A stretch of DNA of 15,876 nt from DYTO01 sp040757795 (GCA_040757795.1 JBFLWG010000024.1:1-15876), one strand, 5' to 3'. Positions 1 to 7,831 are shown, counted from the first letter of the stretch. The notes: generated from the letters alone by a model not told the origin. Numbers and translations are program-made.

Positions 1-51
1 ATGGTAGCGAAACATCTCAAGAAATAATCCGCTTCTTTCTTTCGGTGTCTA
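1..51. other. window-edge region before tRNA-Pro
   Basis: No complete gene is visible here. Positions 1-27 read in frame 1 as eight codons (MVAKHLKK) followed by TAA. This could be the last codons of a gene entering from the left, since a lysine-rich end is common, but eight codons cannot prove it. A pyrimidine-rich stretch (31-43) follows and could serve as a transcription terminator for such a gene. Confidence 0.25.
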
Positions 52-58
52 TTTTATG
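51..58 (+). promoter_or_regulatory. TATA-like box of tRNA-Pro
   Basis: The stretch ATTTTATG is centred about 25 nt before the first base of tRNA-Pro, the usual distance between an archaeal TATA box and its start site. It matches the A/T boxes found before the other RNA genes in this window. Confidence 0.5.
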
Positions 59-79
59 TGGGAAAACGACAGCTGCACA

Positions 80-170
80 GGGGCCGTGGGGTAGCTTGGT
101 CTAGCCTCCCAGCTTGGGGACCTCGGCCAAACTGCTGGTGACCCGAGTTCAAATCTCGGCGGCCCCACCA
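80..170 (+). tRNA. tRNA-Pro(GGG) with a 13-nt intron
   Basis: The cloverleaf folds fully. The acceptor GGGGCCG (80-86) pairs with CGGCCCC (160-166), followed by discriminator A and an encoded CCA (168-170). The D stem is 89-92 with 104-107. The anticodon stem CCAGC (109-113) pairs with GCTGG (134-138). The T stem CCGAG pairs with CTCGG around TTCAAAT. The anticodon GGG is at 116-118. The loop is 20 nt instead of 7, leaving a 13-nt intron at the canonical position 37/38 (120-132). The gene converges on the minus-strand secreted-protein gene that ends at 252. Confidence is high from pairing and BHB structure together. Confidence 0.95.
120..132 (+). other. tRNA-Pro intron (position 37/38)
   Basis: The intron is ACCTCGGCCAAAC. 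The BHB motif is visible: the central helix TTGG (114-117) pairs with CCAA (127-130), with a 5' bulge GG|A and a 3' bulge AC|T. The intron-side helix is minimal (CC/GG around a 2-nt loop). The archaeal tRNA splicing endonuclease should cut in the two bulges. Confidence 0.88.
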
Positions 171-211
171 TAATCTCGCATTAAGCTGAGCAAATTAAAA
201 AAACAAAACAA

Positions 212-232
212 GGGAAGGGTTGTTCCCTTCCC
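212..232 (-). terminator. hairpin plus T-rich terminator of the secreted-protein gene
   Basis: A perfect 8-bp inverted repeat, GGGAAGGG (212-219) and CCCTTCCC (225-232), encloses a 5-nt loop. On the minus strand it lies 20 nt after the stop codon at 252 and is followed by a T-rich run (complement of 196-211, including seven T in a row). Hairpin followed by T-run fits a terminator for the minus-strand gene. Archaeal termination mainly needs the T-run, so the hairpin may instead stabilise the mRNA 3' end. Confidence 0.65.
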
Positions 233-251
233 GTTATTGACAGGCTTTCCG

Positions 252-2444
252 CTAAATCACTCTGATTGTGTCGCTTCCTTCGAAGACCGCGCTTCCGACC
301 TCACCTGTAACCGTCAGCGTCGCCTCGCCCGGAACAAGCAGCGCCTGCACCGCCGAGCGGCTGAACTTCACCATGAGGTCAGGTACTCCGTTACCGTTGT
401 AGTCTCCAATCGCAATCGGACTGGCTTCCACCTGCACCGTCCCGTTGAGCTTCAGGCTGCCCACGTTGATGTCACCCACCGAGTAACCGGCAGGCAGCTC
501 GATGTAGGCAGTTATCCACTTGCCCCTGCTCTTTAGGTTCAAAGTGTCCGGGTCGATGTCAACCGTGGCCGGAATCGCCAAGCCGCACGATACATCCGCA
601 ACGTCGGGTGCGCTCTCAACGTTCCCAGCCACGTCGGTCGCAACAGAGTAGAACTCGTAGCGAGCATAGCCATCGGGCGCCGTGAACGACCACTCGTAAG
701 GCGCTGTGGCATCTGTGCCGAACGACTGCCACTCAGTCCAGTTCACGCCGTCTGTCGAACTCCTGTAAAATAGCTCGATGCTTTCCACGCCGCTGGTGGC
801 GTCCGATGCCGTTGCGGAAACCGTGAATGGCGCCGATACCTGCCAGAATGGGACAATCTGGTTCACAGAAGATGTTGGCGGGACCGTGTCCACATTAACA
901 GTGAATGTGGAAGTCGACTGTGTGATGTTGCCAGCCTGGTCCTCCGCCGTTACGTACCACGAGTGCGAGCCCTCGCTCAGGTCGTAATCCACTTGCCAGC
1001 TCGTTGTGCCAGCCCCAAGATACACATCGTCAACATACATCGTCGCCGCACCGTAGTTCGCAGGCAGGAAACCTGAATAGTCGCCCGCCAGTGGGGTCGG
1101 GTCATTGACTTCAATCAATGTTGCCCCATCCAGCGTCACTTTCAGCGTTGTGCCTTCGCGGGATAGTGCAACATCGTGCCACTGGTCGGATGTCATTCCC
1201 ACGTTCGCTTGTGCTATAACTGTCCACGTACCATTCACGACCTTGTACAAGGACGTGTGCGCCGTGTTGACCCAAATATATGCGGTATATAACGTTGCCG
1301 AATACCACCAATACGGCAGATCAATGTTTCCTGACTCTGAGTTCAGGACAGGGCATACCGCGAGTACAACGCTATTCGGCTTGACCTTGAACTGGGTTAC
1401 ATTTGTCGTGTTTGGATACGCCATCCCTGCCGCGTTGTACGGGGTTCCGACGAGTTTCAATGCCTTGTCGCCATCAATGGTTTCAACGGAAAATTGAGAA
1501 CCAGCATACCATTGTATTTTTGTCCATCCTTTCGCAAGCAATGAATCCACTGACTCATCTTCAAAGTCTTCTATTGTTGTGCCAGAGATTGTCGCCCGCT
1601 CAGAACCGTCGACAAAGACATGATACTGTTTAATTCCAGATTCAAGGTCGCTCGAGGCCTGCCAGCTCAGCGTCGGGCGCGTGATGTTGACCCAGGAGTT
1701 GTTGGCCGGTGAGATGAGGTCAAATGCTGCCGGCGGCACGGTATCGGCGGTGGCGACTGTTATCGCATCGTAGTACACTTTCAGTCCAGGTGTTTGGTCG
1801 CCCACGTCCAACATTACCCCGTCTATGCCGTTTGAGATGGCTCTTTCCAGCCCGAACTCGCCCTTGAACTCGTCGTTCACCCAAGCTTTCGCCGTGGTAT
1901 TGGAAGCGTCCCACTCCGCAGTCACCTTGTACCAAGTGTCAGGAGTTATCGAGACCACAACCCAGGTTGCCGGCGATGACCCGAACCTTAGCTGGTTGAT
2001 GTTGCCGAACATGTTGACCGCTATCCTAGCTGCGCCGTAGCCGACGGACCTCCCATCTTCAGGTGCCGTCCCCTCGGTCAGCCAGAACGACTCGTATGCG
2101 CCGCTCTGCACCCTCATGTAAATTGTGGCTCTCCCCTTGGGTGTCGGAGTTATCGTGTGGTACGCACGGTACTGTTGGCGGTTGGGTGGAGCCGTTGTTG
2201 TCACCAAGCCCTTCGCGCCCTCGTATGGCAGCTCGGAGCTAACGGAGATTCCACCGGTGCCGCGCAGGGTCATGTCCTGCCACCCTGCCTGCCCAGCGAG
2301 GTTGCCGTTCGCCAATGTGTTGAAATCTTCAGCAAAGATTACTTGGCCGCTGGCGGCTCCAGCGACGGAAGCCGCAGCGAGTACAGAAATTGAGGAAATA
2401 AACATGGAACATGTCAGAAGCGCTGATGTCAGTTTTGCTTTCAC
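252..2444 (-). CDS. secreted multidomain beta-sandwich protein
   Basis: This 730-aa protein starts with GTG, 9 nt after a strong GGAGG (2454-2458). Residues 1-31 form a Sec signal peptide: lysines at 2 and 4, a long hydrophobic stretch, and Ala-rich residues before the likely cut. Residues about 36-232 resemble a concanavalin/LamG-like jelly roll (begins IFAEDFN, ends YYDAITV). Residues 238-288 and 480-520 look like two halves of one fibronectin/Ig-like domain, separated by a second jelly-roll-like unit (289-479, begins EDFEDE, ends YVDDVYLG). Residues 521-622 form another Ig-like domain with the VATDVAGNVE signature. The C-terminal domain (625-730, VDIDPDTLNLKS then DYNGNGVPDLMVKF) has a calcium-loop-like DxNxNG motif common at the ends of archaeal secreted proteins. 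No membrane anchor is seen at the C-terminus. No catalytic motif is recognised. A cell-surface or carbohydrate-binding role is inferred from the folds only. Confidence 0.85.
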   Translation of the reverse strand: MKAKLTSALLTCSMFISSISVLAAASVAGAASGQVIFAEDFNTLANGNLAGQAGWQDMTLRGTGGISVSSELPYEGAKGLVTTTAPPNRQQYRAYHTITPTPKGRATIYMRVQSGAYESFWLTEGTAPEDGRSVGYGAARIAVNMFGNINQLRFGSSPATWVVVSITPDTWYKVTAEWDASNTTAKAWVNDEFKGEFGLERAISNGIDGVMLDVGDQTPGLKVYYDAITVATADTVPPAAFDLISPANNSWVNITRPTLSWQASSDLESGIKQYHVFVDGSERATISGTTIEDFEDESVDSLLAKGWTKIQWYAGSQFSVETIDGDKALKLVGTPYNAAGMAYPNTTNVTQFKVKPNSVVLAVCPVLNSESGNIDLPYWWYSATLYTAYIWVNTAHTSLYKVVNGTWTVIAQANVGMTSDQWHDVALSREGTTLKVTLDGATLIEVNDPTPLAGDYSGFLPANYGAATMYVDDVYLGAGTTSWQVDYDLSEGSHSWYVTAEDQAGNITQSTSTFTVNVDTVPPTSSVNQIVPFWQVSAPFTVSATASDATSGVESIELFYRSSTDGVNWTEWQSFGTDATAPYEWSFTAPDGYARYEFYSVATDVAGNVESAPDVADVSCGLAIPATVDIDPDTLNLKSRGKWITAYIELPAGYSVGDINVGSLKLNGTVQVEASPIAIGDYNGNGVPDLMVKFSRSAVQALLVPGEATLTVTGEVGSAVFEGSDTIRVI

Positions 2445-2478
2445 TTTATCAAACCTCCGGTGAACCTTTTCCTAGCCT

Positions 2479-2488
2479 GGATAAAAAC
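2479..2488 (-). promoter_or_regulatory. TATA-like box of the secreted-protein gene
   Basis: On the minus strand TTTTTATCC lies about 40 nt before the GTG start, predicting a leader of roughly 14 nt that just contains the GGAGG ribosome binding site. The same T-run could also end transcripts of the upstream exporter gene, which stops at 2535. The 90-nt gap and this box suggest the two genes can be transcribed separately. Confidence 0.4.
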
Positions 2489-2534
2489 AGATAGCTCCAT
2501 TGTGGATACACGCTGCCTCAAGAGTTGGTTTATC

Positions 2535-4844
2535 CTAACGCCCACGCCTCTTGCGGGCCGCGTAAACCATGATGAATGACGGCAGCATGAAAAGCGCCGC
2601 TATCAGGGCATATGAAACAACCGCCGCCGTGAGCCCCCCGAACCTGCTCATCGCCGGCATCCTCGAGAGTATGAGTATGACGAAAACCCCGACGGTGGTG
2701 CCCATCGCCGCCAGCAGGGCCGTTCCAGTGTTCATGACTGTGTTTCGGATGGCCTCCTCTGGAGACCTCCCACGGCTCTTCCACTCCCACCTGAACCTGT
2801 GCACAATCTGGATGCTGTAGTCGATCCCAGCGCCTATGACGAGCGCCGATATCGCCATCGTGAGGACATCAAGCGACCACCCCAGCAGCTTCAGCGTCCC
2901 CAGCTCCCACGCCACCACCAGAATCACCGGCAATGTGGCCAGAGCCCCCATCCACAATGATCTGAAAATCAAGACTAGCACTATGAAGCAGAGGACAAGC
3001 GCCAGCACCGTGGTGTTTATCATTCCTGAAAGTATGCTTCCAAAAATATCCGAGATTATCACCGGCTCGCCTCCGACGGCCGGCGCCCCATTTGTCGTGA
3101 GGTCCAAGCTGTTGCCAGAATAAGCAGGCACGGTGTTCCTTACGATGTCAGACGCCTGCTTCATCTCAACGTCTGTCTTGGCGTCGGTGTAGAAAATCAT
3201 CGTTGCCCTACTGTTGTCTGCCGTCAAAAGCATCCTGATTTGACTTTGGTAAGTTGACGACGCCCGCAGCCCGCTAACAACCGCGGCGATTTCCGCCTCG
3301 GTCAACAATGACGGCGGACGGCCAGCTGCCGCGACCACAAGGTCGGCAATGCTCAAAGAGCCTGTGATGATTTTTGGGTTGGAATTGTTGTCATTTGAAA
3401 GAACGGCATTTTCCAGCTGAAGCATGTCCGACAGGCCGCTTGGGCTCAGAACATTGCCTCCCGCCAGCACAAAAATGAAAGACTGCCCACCGAACAGGTT
3501 TTCTATTTTGTTCGCCGTGGCTATCGACTCGACGTCTGACGGCAAAAACGTCTCGAACGACATCGTGGTGCTCACGCCAAGGGCCGCAATCAGGCTTGCC
3601 GCAACGACAACAGCAACAAAAGACACCACGACCAGGCTGTGGCGCTCGGCCCCCGTCACAGCTATCGAAAGCGCCCGGTCGACCTTCTTCCCTCTCTTGA
3701 CGACGATTGCCTTCACCTTGCCGACCTTCCTTCCGTCCCTCAGCACCACGAAAGCCGGCAGCATCGTGAGCGCGAGAACAAACGCGAAGAAAATCCCCAA
3801 CGCTGCGAGGATTCCCATAGTCTGTATCGGCGGGATGTCTGATATTGAAAACGAAGCAAAACCTATGGCCGTTGTTATCGTGCTTACCAAAATCGCCGGC
3901 CCGATTCTTCTGATTGAAATCCCGACAGCGTCTCTGGCAACCAGCCCCCCGCCCCTCTCCTCGTAGTACCTGTTGAGCATGTAAACCGAGTAGTCGACGC
4001 CCATCCCCAGCAGCAGCGGCACGAGCGCGACGTGGACCATCGTGAACCCCAAACCAAGGTAGCCCATGGTGCCAATCGCCCAAAAGCTCCCCAGCCCAAT
4101 AACCAAAAAACACAGCAAGATGTCTGAAAATTTCCTGAATGTCAAGAAAAGAAGGGTCACCACAAGCACCATCGCGACCGGAATCAGCACCCCGTTATCC
4201 CGGCTCATCAGCCCCGCAATTTCGCCGTACCCAGAGTAGGTCCCGCTGACGCCGAGAGTCAAATCTGTGTGGCTTCTTTCAAAGTTGTCAACAAGACTCT
4301 GCATGATGTCAGTCTTTTCCAGAAGCTCCGACCTCGTGAGCTGGGTGTTTGTGTAAATGAAAATTATGGTGGCCTTCCTGTCCGCCGTCAAGAACCTGCT
4401 CACGCTGCCCGATGTCTGCGAGTTGGATAAAAGGTTGTCCAGCACCGCTCGCACGGCCGCCTCGAGCTGCTGGTCGGACAGAAGCTGGTAGTTGGGGATG
4501 TACTGCAGCACAAGGTCGACATAAGAAGAATACATCGTGGCATAGTTCTCGAGACCCGGCTCCGACCTGAGAATGTTTTCAAGATCAAGAATTCCGCGGA
4601 TGGCGCTGGAAGTTGTGACATCGTCCGCCTGCAGCAGAACCAACTCGTATGATGTCGACCCAAACCTGTTCTCAAGCTCGAGGGTTGTCTTGACCGATGG
4701 GCTGCTCTCAGGCAGGAATGTCTTGAAGTCGGTGGTCATGGTCACTTTCGTCAGCCCGTACGCCATGAAGCCGCTCACCAGGACAACGCAAAGGAGGACC
4801 AGGTAAGGCCTCCTCTCCACCGTTCGGACCATCCTTCCAATCAT
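2535..4844 (-). CDS. RND superfamily exporter (MMPL/HAE3-like)
   Basis: I chose ATG at 4844, giving 769 aa. It follows GGGAG by 7 nt and has a TATA-like box further upstream. The longer reading frame to 4985 would run across the divergent promoter and into nadX, and its extra 47 residues do not resemble the family. The protein is an internal duplication of two 6-helix halves. Each half has a first helix (about 13-31 and 403-423), a large external domain opening with a FLP motif (TDFKTFLPES near 38-47; SFETFLPSD near 429-437), then five helices (219-365 and 608-764). The helix-4 motifs GMGVDYSVYMLNRYYEERG (280-298) and GAGIDYSIQIVHRF (671-684) are typical of MMPL/HAE3 proteins. Family members export lipids, hopanoids or other hydrophobic compounds using the proton gradient. 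The substrate here is unknown. The product is an integral membrane protein. Confidence 0.9.
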   Translation of the reverse strand: MIGRMVRTVERRPYLVLLCVVLVSGFMAYGLTKVTMTTDFKTFLPESSPSVKTTLELENRFGSTSYELVLLQADDVTTSSAIRGILDLENILRSEPGLENYATMYSSYVDLVLQYIPNYQLLSDQQLEAAVRAVLDNLLSNSQTSGSVSRFLTADRKATIIFIYTNTQLTRSELLEKTDIMQSLVDNFERSHTDLTLGVSGTYSGYGEIAGLMSRDNGVLIPVAMVLVVTLLFLTFRKFSDILLCFLVIGLGSFWAIGTMGYLGLGFTMVHVALVPLLLGMGVDYSVYMLNRYYEERGGGLVARDAVGISIRRIGPAILVSTITTAIGFASFSISDIPPIQTMGILAALGIFFAFVLALTMLPAFVVLRDGRKVGKVKAIVVKRGKKVDRALSIAVTGAERHSLVVVSFVAVVVAASLIAALGVSTTMSFETFLPSDVESIATANKIENLFGGQSFIFVLAGGNVLSPSGLSDMLQLENAVLSNDNNSNPKIITGSLSIADLVVAAAGRPPSLLTEAEIAAVVSGLRASSTYQSQIRMLLTADNSRATMIFYTDAKTDVEMKQASDIVRNTVPAYSGNSLDLTTNGAPAVGGEPVIISDIFGSILSGMINTTVLALVLCFIVLVLIFRSLWMGALATLPVILVVAWELGTLKLLGWSLDVLTMAISALVIGAGIDYSIQIVHRFRWEWKSRGRSPEEAIRNTVMNTGTALLAAMGTTVGVFVILILSRMPAMSRFGGLTAAVVSYALIAALFMLPSFIMVYAARKRRGR

Positions 4845-4875
4845 GCCAACACTCCCACTTCCACCGGTTTTTCTG

Positions 4876-4884
4876 CCTTTAACG
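4876..4884 (-). promoter_or_regulatory. TATA-like box of the RND exporter gene
   Basis: On the minus strand CGTTAAAGG is centred 36 nt before the ATG at 4844, placing the start of the transcript near 4855 with a very short leader. It forms one half of a divergent promoter region shared with nadX and supports the shorter start of the exporter. Confidence 0.45.
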
Positions 4885-4908
4885 CTTGCGATTGACCAAA
4901 CCAAAAGG

Positions 4909-4915
4909 GATAAAC
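4909..4915 (+). promoter_or_regulatory. TATA-like box of nadX
   Basis: GATAAAC is centred about 36 nt before the TTG start of nadX, predicting a leader of about 10 nt. It lies in the 103-bp divergent gap opposite the exporter promoter. Confidence 0.35.
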
Positions 4916-4947
4916 CGCCGCGGGGCCGACGGTAATGAGATGGTAAT

Positions 4948-5769
4948 TTGAAAGTCGCTCTGATAGGTTGCGGCGCGATAGGCACACTTCTGGCAAAAGC
5001 GATTGACCGCGGGCAGGCTGGGGACGCGACGCTGAAAATTGTCTATGACCTGAAGCCGGAGAAGTGCAAAGAACTCGCAAGCAAGCTGCGCACAAAGCCG
5101 AAAATCGCATCCAGCCCTGCAAAAATCTACGCCGACAAAACAGTTGACCTCGTCGTGGAAGCCGCCGCACAAACGGCCGTCAGGCAGTATGCACTGAATA
5201 TCCTCCGCTACGGCAAGGACCTGATGGTGATGAGCGTCGGGGCCTTCTCGGATGAAAAGCTGCTGAAAAGCGTGCTCGCCGCCGCAAAAAAGACCGGAAG
5301 AAAAGTGCACATCCCCTCGGGCGCCATCCTCGGAATAGATGGCGTGAAGGCCGCTGGTGTGGAAAACATTAGAGATGTCACCCTGACGACAAGGAAGCCT
5401 CCGGTAGCTCTGGTCTACAGTGATTACGTGAAAAAGCGCGGCATAAAGCTGGAAAAACTCAAGAAACCGCTCGTGCTGTTCGAGGGGCCGGCCAGAAAGG
5501 CCGTGAAGCTTTTCCCCGCGAGCGTCAACGTCTCCGCCACGCTGAGCCTGGCAGGGATAGGATTTGACAAGACCAAAGTAAGAATAATAGCCGACCCTAA
5601 AACAAAGCGAAACATTCACGAGATCAGAGTTAGGGGCGACGCCGGTGAACTTGTGGTCGAGGCGAGGAATTTGCCAATGCCCGACGCTCCAAGGACAAGC
5701 AAGCTGGCCGCCCTTTCTGCCGTCAGAACCCTGCGGAGCTTGAGCGAGTCCCTTCAAGTAGGGACATGA
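4948..5769 (+). CDS. nadX: L-aspartate dehydrogenase, first step of NAD synthesis
   Basis: NadX oxidises L-aspartate to iminoaspartate with NAD(P)+, replacing the bacterial oxidase NadB and supplying the substrate of NadA. The 273-aa protein opens with MKVALIGCGAIG, a Rossmann fold with the GxGxxG loop at residues 7-12. That motif sits where the family begins, so the TTG start at 4948 is right. In-frame ATGs just upstream hit stop codons. The C-terminal catalytic domain has the family segment FPASVNVSATLSLAG (189-203) and NIHEI (222-226), whose His224 matches the catalytic-site histidine of archaeal aspartate dehydrogenases. The motif HIPSGAILGIDG (121-132) is also conserved. Length is normal for the family. 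The gene is followed by nadA and nadC, which confirms the pathway. It is cytoplasmic. Confidence 0.95.
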   Translation: MKVALIGCGAIGTLLAKAIDRGQAGDATLKIVYDLKPEKCKELASKLRTKPKIASSPAKIYADKTVDLVVEAAAQTAVRQYALNILRYGKDLMVMSVGAFSDEKLLKSVLAAAKKTGRKVHIPSGAILGIDGVKAAGVENIRDVTLTTRKPPVALVYSDYVKKRGIKLEKLKKPLVLFEGPARKAVKLFPASVNVSATLSLAGIGFDKTKVRIIADPKTKRNIHEIRVRGDAGELVVEARNLPMPDAPRTSKLAALSAVRTLRSLSESLQVGT

Positions 5770-5777
5770 TTTTAAGC
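5769..5777 (+). promoter_or_regulatory. TATA-like box of nadA
   Basis: ATTTTAAGC begins at the last base of the nadX stop codon. Its centre is 34 nt before the nadA ATG, predicting a leader of about 10 nt that carries GAGGT. It contains the same heptamer, TTTTAAG, as the tRNA-Tyr promoter. nadA-nadC may therefore be transcribed both with nadX and independently. Confidence 0.45.
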
Positions 5778-5806
5778 GGGGGCACAGCATACTTTTGAGG
5801 TCCAAC

Positions 5807-6736
5807 ATGGCTCAAGACATCCGGGAAGAAATCATTAGGCTGAAGCAAGAAAGGGACGCCGTCATCCTCGCGCACAACTACCAGTTGGAGGAGATTCAAT
5901 TGCTGGCAGACTACATAGGAGACTCCCTCGACCTGGCGAGATACTGCACTAAAGTCAAGCAGAAATTGATTGTGTTCTGCGGCGTCGACTTCATGGCCGA
6001 GACTGCCGTGCTCTTGAACCCCGACAAGACAGTCATCATCCCGGCCCCAGAAGCAAAGTGCCCCATGGCAGCCCAGCTGCCCGCCGAGCTGATCAGGGGG
6101 GCCAAGAAAAAACACCCAAACGCCGCCGTCGTGCTTTACGTCAACACCTTGGCGGAGGCGAGGGCGGAGGCGGACGTCACATGCACCTCTGCAAACGCTT
6201 CGCAGATTGTAAATGCTCTCGACGAGGATGAAATCATCTTCGGCCCAGACAAGAACCTCGCCTGGTACACCCAGCAGAGGACCGACAAAAAGATAATCCC
6301 GCTCCCGGACTCAGGGTACTGCTACGTTCACAGGATGTTCTCCCCTGCAGACATCATCTTGCTGAAGGAAAGATACCCTGACGCCGAGGTCCTCGTCCAC
6401 CCTGAGTGCGACCCGGAGGTGCAGAAGCTCGCCACTCACATCTGCAGCACCAGCCAGATGATTACCCGCGCGAAGGCATCGCCTACCAAGCGCTTCATCA
6501 TAGGCACGGAGGTCGGGATGGTCCAGCGGCTGAGGCGGGAGTTTCCTGACAAGGAGTTCATCCCGGCTCTTGAAACTGCGAGGTGCGAGCAGATGAAGAA
6601 ACACAACCTGCAGAAGCTCTATGAGGCTATGAGGGACGTCAAGCATGTGGTGAAGGTGCGCGAGGATGTGGCGGCCCGGGCCCGCAAGGCGACCGAGAAG
6701 ATGTTGGAGCTTTCAGGGAGGGCTTCGCGTGATTGA
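5807..6736 (+). CDS. nadA: quinolinate synthase NadA
   Basis: NadA condenses iminoaspartate with dihydroxyacetone phosphate to form quinolinate, using an oxygen-sensitive [4Fe-4S] cluster. The ATG at 5807 follows GAGGT by 5 nt. An in-frame TTG at 5795 is less likely because it overlaps that ribosome binding site. The 309-aa product has the family signatures HNYQ (23-26), CGVDFMAET (58-66), PEAKCPMA (81-88), TSANA (127-131), SGYCYVH (169-175), HPEC (198-201), GTEVGM (233-238) and ARCEQMK (258-264). Cys85, Cys172 and Cys260 line up with the three cluster ligands of archaeal NadA. Length is typical and no key residue is missing. The end overlaps the start of nadC by 8 nt, indicating translational coupling. 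The cluster suggests an anaerobic or microaerophilic cytoplasm. Confidence 0.97.
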   Translation: MAQDIREEIIRLKQERDAVILAHNYQLEEIQLLADYIGDSLDLARYCTKVKQKLIVFCGVDFMAETAVLLNPDKTVIIPAPEAKCPMAAQLPAELIRGAKKKHPNAAVVLYVNTLAEARAEADVTCTSANASQIVNALDEDEIIFGPDKNLAWYTQQRTDKKIIPLPDSGYCYVHRMFSPADIILLKERYPDAEVLVHPECDPEVQKLATHICSTSQMITRAKASPTKRFIIGTEVGMVQRLRREFPDKEFIPALETARCEQMKKHNLQKLYEAMRDVKHVVKVREDVAARARKATEKMLELSGRASRD

Positions 6737-7577
6737 CCAAGTTGTCAAAAGGAAAATCAGTGAGATGCTGGCCGAGGACATCGGGGACGGGGACATCACC
6801 TCAAATTCAATTTTAAAACCGAACGCGAGAGCGTCCGCCGAAATCATCGCTAAGCAGCCCGGCGTCTTGGCAGGAGCGGCTGAAGCCGGCCTAGCATTCA
6901 AGCAGCTCGGAGTGGCCGTGAAGGAAGCGCAGCCTGACGGGTCGAAAACCAAGGCAGGCAGCGTAGTGATGCGGCTGGAGGGGCCGGCCAGGGGGATTTT
7001 CGCGGGGGAGAGGGTGGCCCTGAACCTGCTGATGCGGATGAGCGGGATCGCCACCGCAACGCACGAGATGGTGGCGCTCGCTAAGAAAAAAAACCCGCGG
7101 GTGCTCGTGGCCTCCACAAGGAAGACCGCGCCCCTGCTCACCCGCCTCGACAAGTGGGCCGTGGTGATGGGCGGCGGCGCCACCCACAGGTACAGCCTGA
7201 GCGACCATGTCCTCATCAAGGACGGCCATCTGAAGCTCGCGGGCTCCGTCGGGGGGGCCGTGCGCCGCGCGAAGAGGGCTGTCAGGTGGGGGAAGGTGGA
7301 GGTGGAGGTTAAAACATCCGGAGAGGCGCTCGATGCTGTGAAAGCCGGCGCGGACATGGTGATGTTTGACAACATGGCGCCACCTGAAATCAAGAAGGCG
7401 GTCAAGCTACTGGAAAGCAAAAAACTGCGCGGACGGGTGCTGCTCGAGGCCTCCGGTGGAATAAATCCCAACAACATCGAGGATTACGCGGCAACTGGGG
7501 TGGACATCGTCTCCTCCAGCTACATGACCATGAGGGCGCCGGCGCTTGACATAAGCCTTGAAATAAAAAAGGATTAA
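6729..7577 (+). CDS. nadC: quinolinate phosphoribosyltransferase NadC
   Basis: NadC converts quinolinate and PRPP to nicotinate mononucleotide, CO2 and pyrophosphate, completing the aspartate route to the NAD precursor. I chose GTG at 6729, inside the end of nadA, because GGGAGGG (6716-6722) lies 6 nt upstream and the family starts just before the EDIGDGDIT motif (residues 17-24). The reading frame is open further upstream to 6666, but that part is an overlap shadow of nadA. The 282-aa protein has ERVALNLLMRMSGIAT (94-109), STRKTAPLLTRLDKWAV (129-145), GGGATHRYSLSDHVLIKDGH (148-167), VEVEVKT (190-196), FDNM (213-216) and LEASGGI (239-245), covering the PRPP and quinolinate sites of the C-terminal barrel. 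In the LIKDGH segment the family usually has Asn before His and here it is Gly. Otherwise the active site looks complete. Confidence 0.97.
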   Translation: MIDQVVKRKISEMLAEDIGDGDITSNSILKPNARASAEIIAKQPGVLAGAAEAGLAFKQLGVAVKEAQPDGSKTKAGSVVMRLEGPARGIFAGERVALNLLMRMSGIATATHEMVALAKKKNPRVLVASTRKTAPLLTRLDKWAVVMGGGATHRYSLSDHVLIKDGHLKLAGSVGGAVRRAKRAVRWGKVEVEVKTSGEALDAVKAGADMVMFDNMAPPEIKKAVKLLESKKLRGRVLLEASGGINPNNIEDYAATGVDIVSSSYMTMRAPALDISLEIKKD

Positions 7578-7606
7578 AAGGGCCGTTAAGATGGAGGAGA
7601 GGTGAT
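7573..7606 (+). promoter_or_regulatory. TATA-like box and strong ribosome binding site of the winged-helix gene
   Basis: ATTAAAAG (7573-7580) overlaps the nadC stop codon and is centred 33 nt before the next ATG. GAGGTGAT (7599-7606) is an 8-base match to the archaeal 16S anti-Shine-Dalgarno sequence, ending 3 nt before the ATG. It is one of the best ribosome binding sites in the window, so this small gene may be well translated. Confidence 0.5.
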
Positions 7607-7609
7607 ATA

Positions 7610-7825
7610 ATGACTGACTTGAGCCCAGGTGCGACAAAAGTTTACGACGCCTTGAAGAGGCTCGGCTCTACCACCCCGGATTCCCTGAAGACTTCCGACG
7701 ACGTGATGAGGGCTTCGAAGCTGCCGAAGGGGATGGTTAACAACGCCCTTATCGAGCTCGTCAACAAGGGGTACGCCAAGAGGGTGGCACGGGAAAAGGC
7801 GGCAGGCTACTACGTTGTGAAGTGA
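7610..7825 (+). CDS. small winged-helix DNA-binding protein
   Basis: A 71-aa protein that is essentially one winged helix-turn-helix domain. Residues 5-18 form helix 1 (GATKVYDALKRLG), 22-36 the second helix (the part with SDDVMRASK), and 37-53 the recognition helix (KLPKGMVNNALIELVNKGY). Residues 54-71 form the beta wing, ending GYYVV. No ligand-binding or dimerisation domain is present. The pattern resembles small MarR- or Lrp-like winged helices that recur in archaeal genomes. It lies 32 nt after nadC, so it may be co-transcribed with the NAD genes, and local regulation is an inference from position only. A very strong ribosome binding site precedes it. An alternative role as a chromatin-like or basal-transcription accessory protein cannot be excluded. 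Confidence 0.75.
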   Translation: MTDLSPGATKVYDALKRLGSTTPDSLKTSDDVMRASKLPKGMVNNALIELVNKGYAKRVAREKAAGYYVVK

Positions 7826-7831
7826 CTGCTT

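Noticed and set aside
4845..4985. N-terminal extension of the RND exporter reading frame
   Set aside because: It would overlap the nadX coding start and cross the divergent promoters. A ribosome binding site and family-like start occur at 4844.
4879..5808. 309-codon minus-strand frame over nadX
   Set aside because: It is an antisense shadow of nadX, with Cys- and His-rich low-quality composition and no start signals.
6666..6728. Longer NadC start inside nadA
   Set aside because: The added residues are Arg/Pro-rich overlap translation. GTG 6729 has a good ribosome binding site and the family-typical N-terminus.
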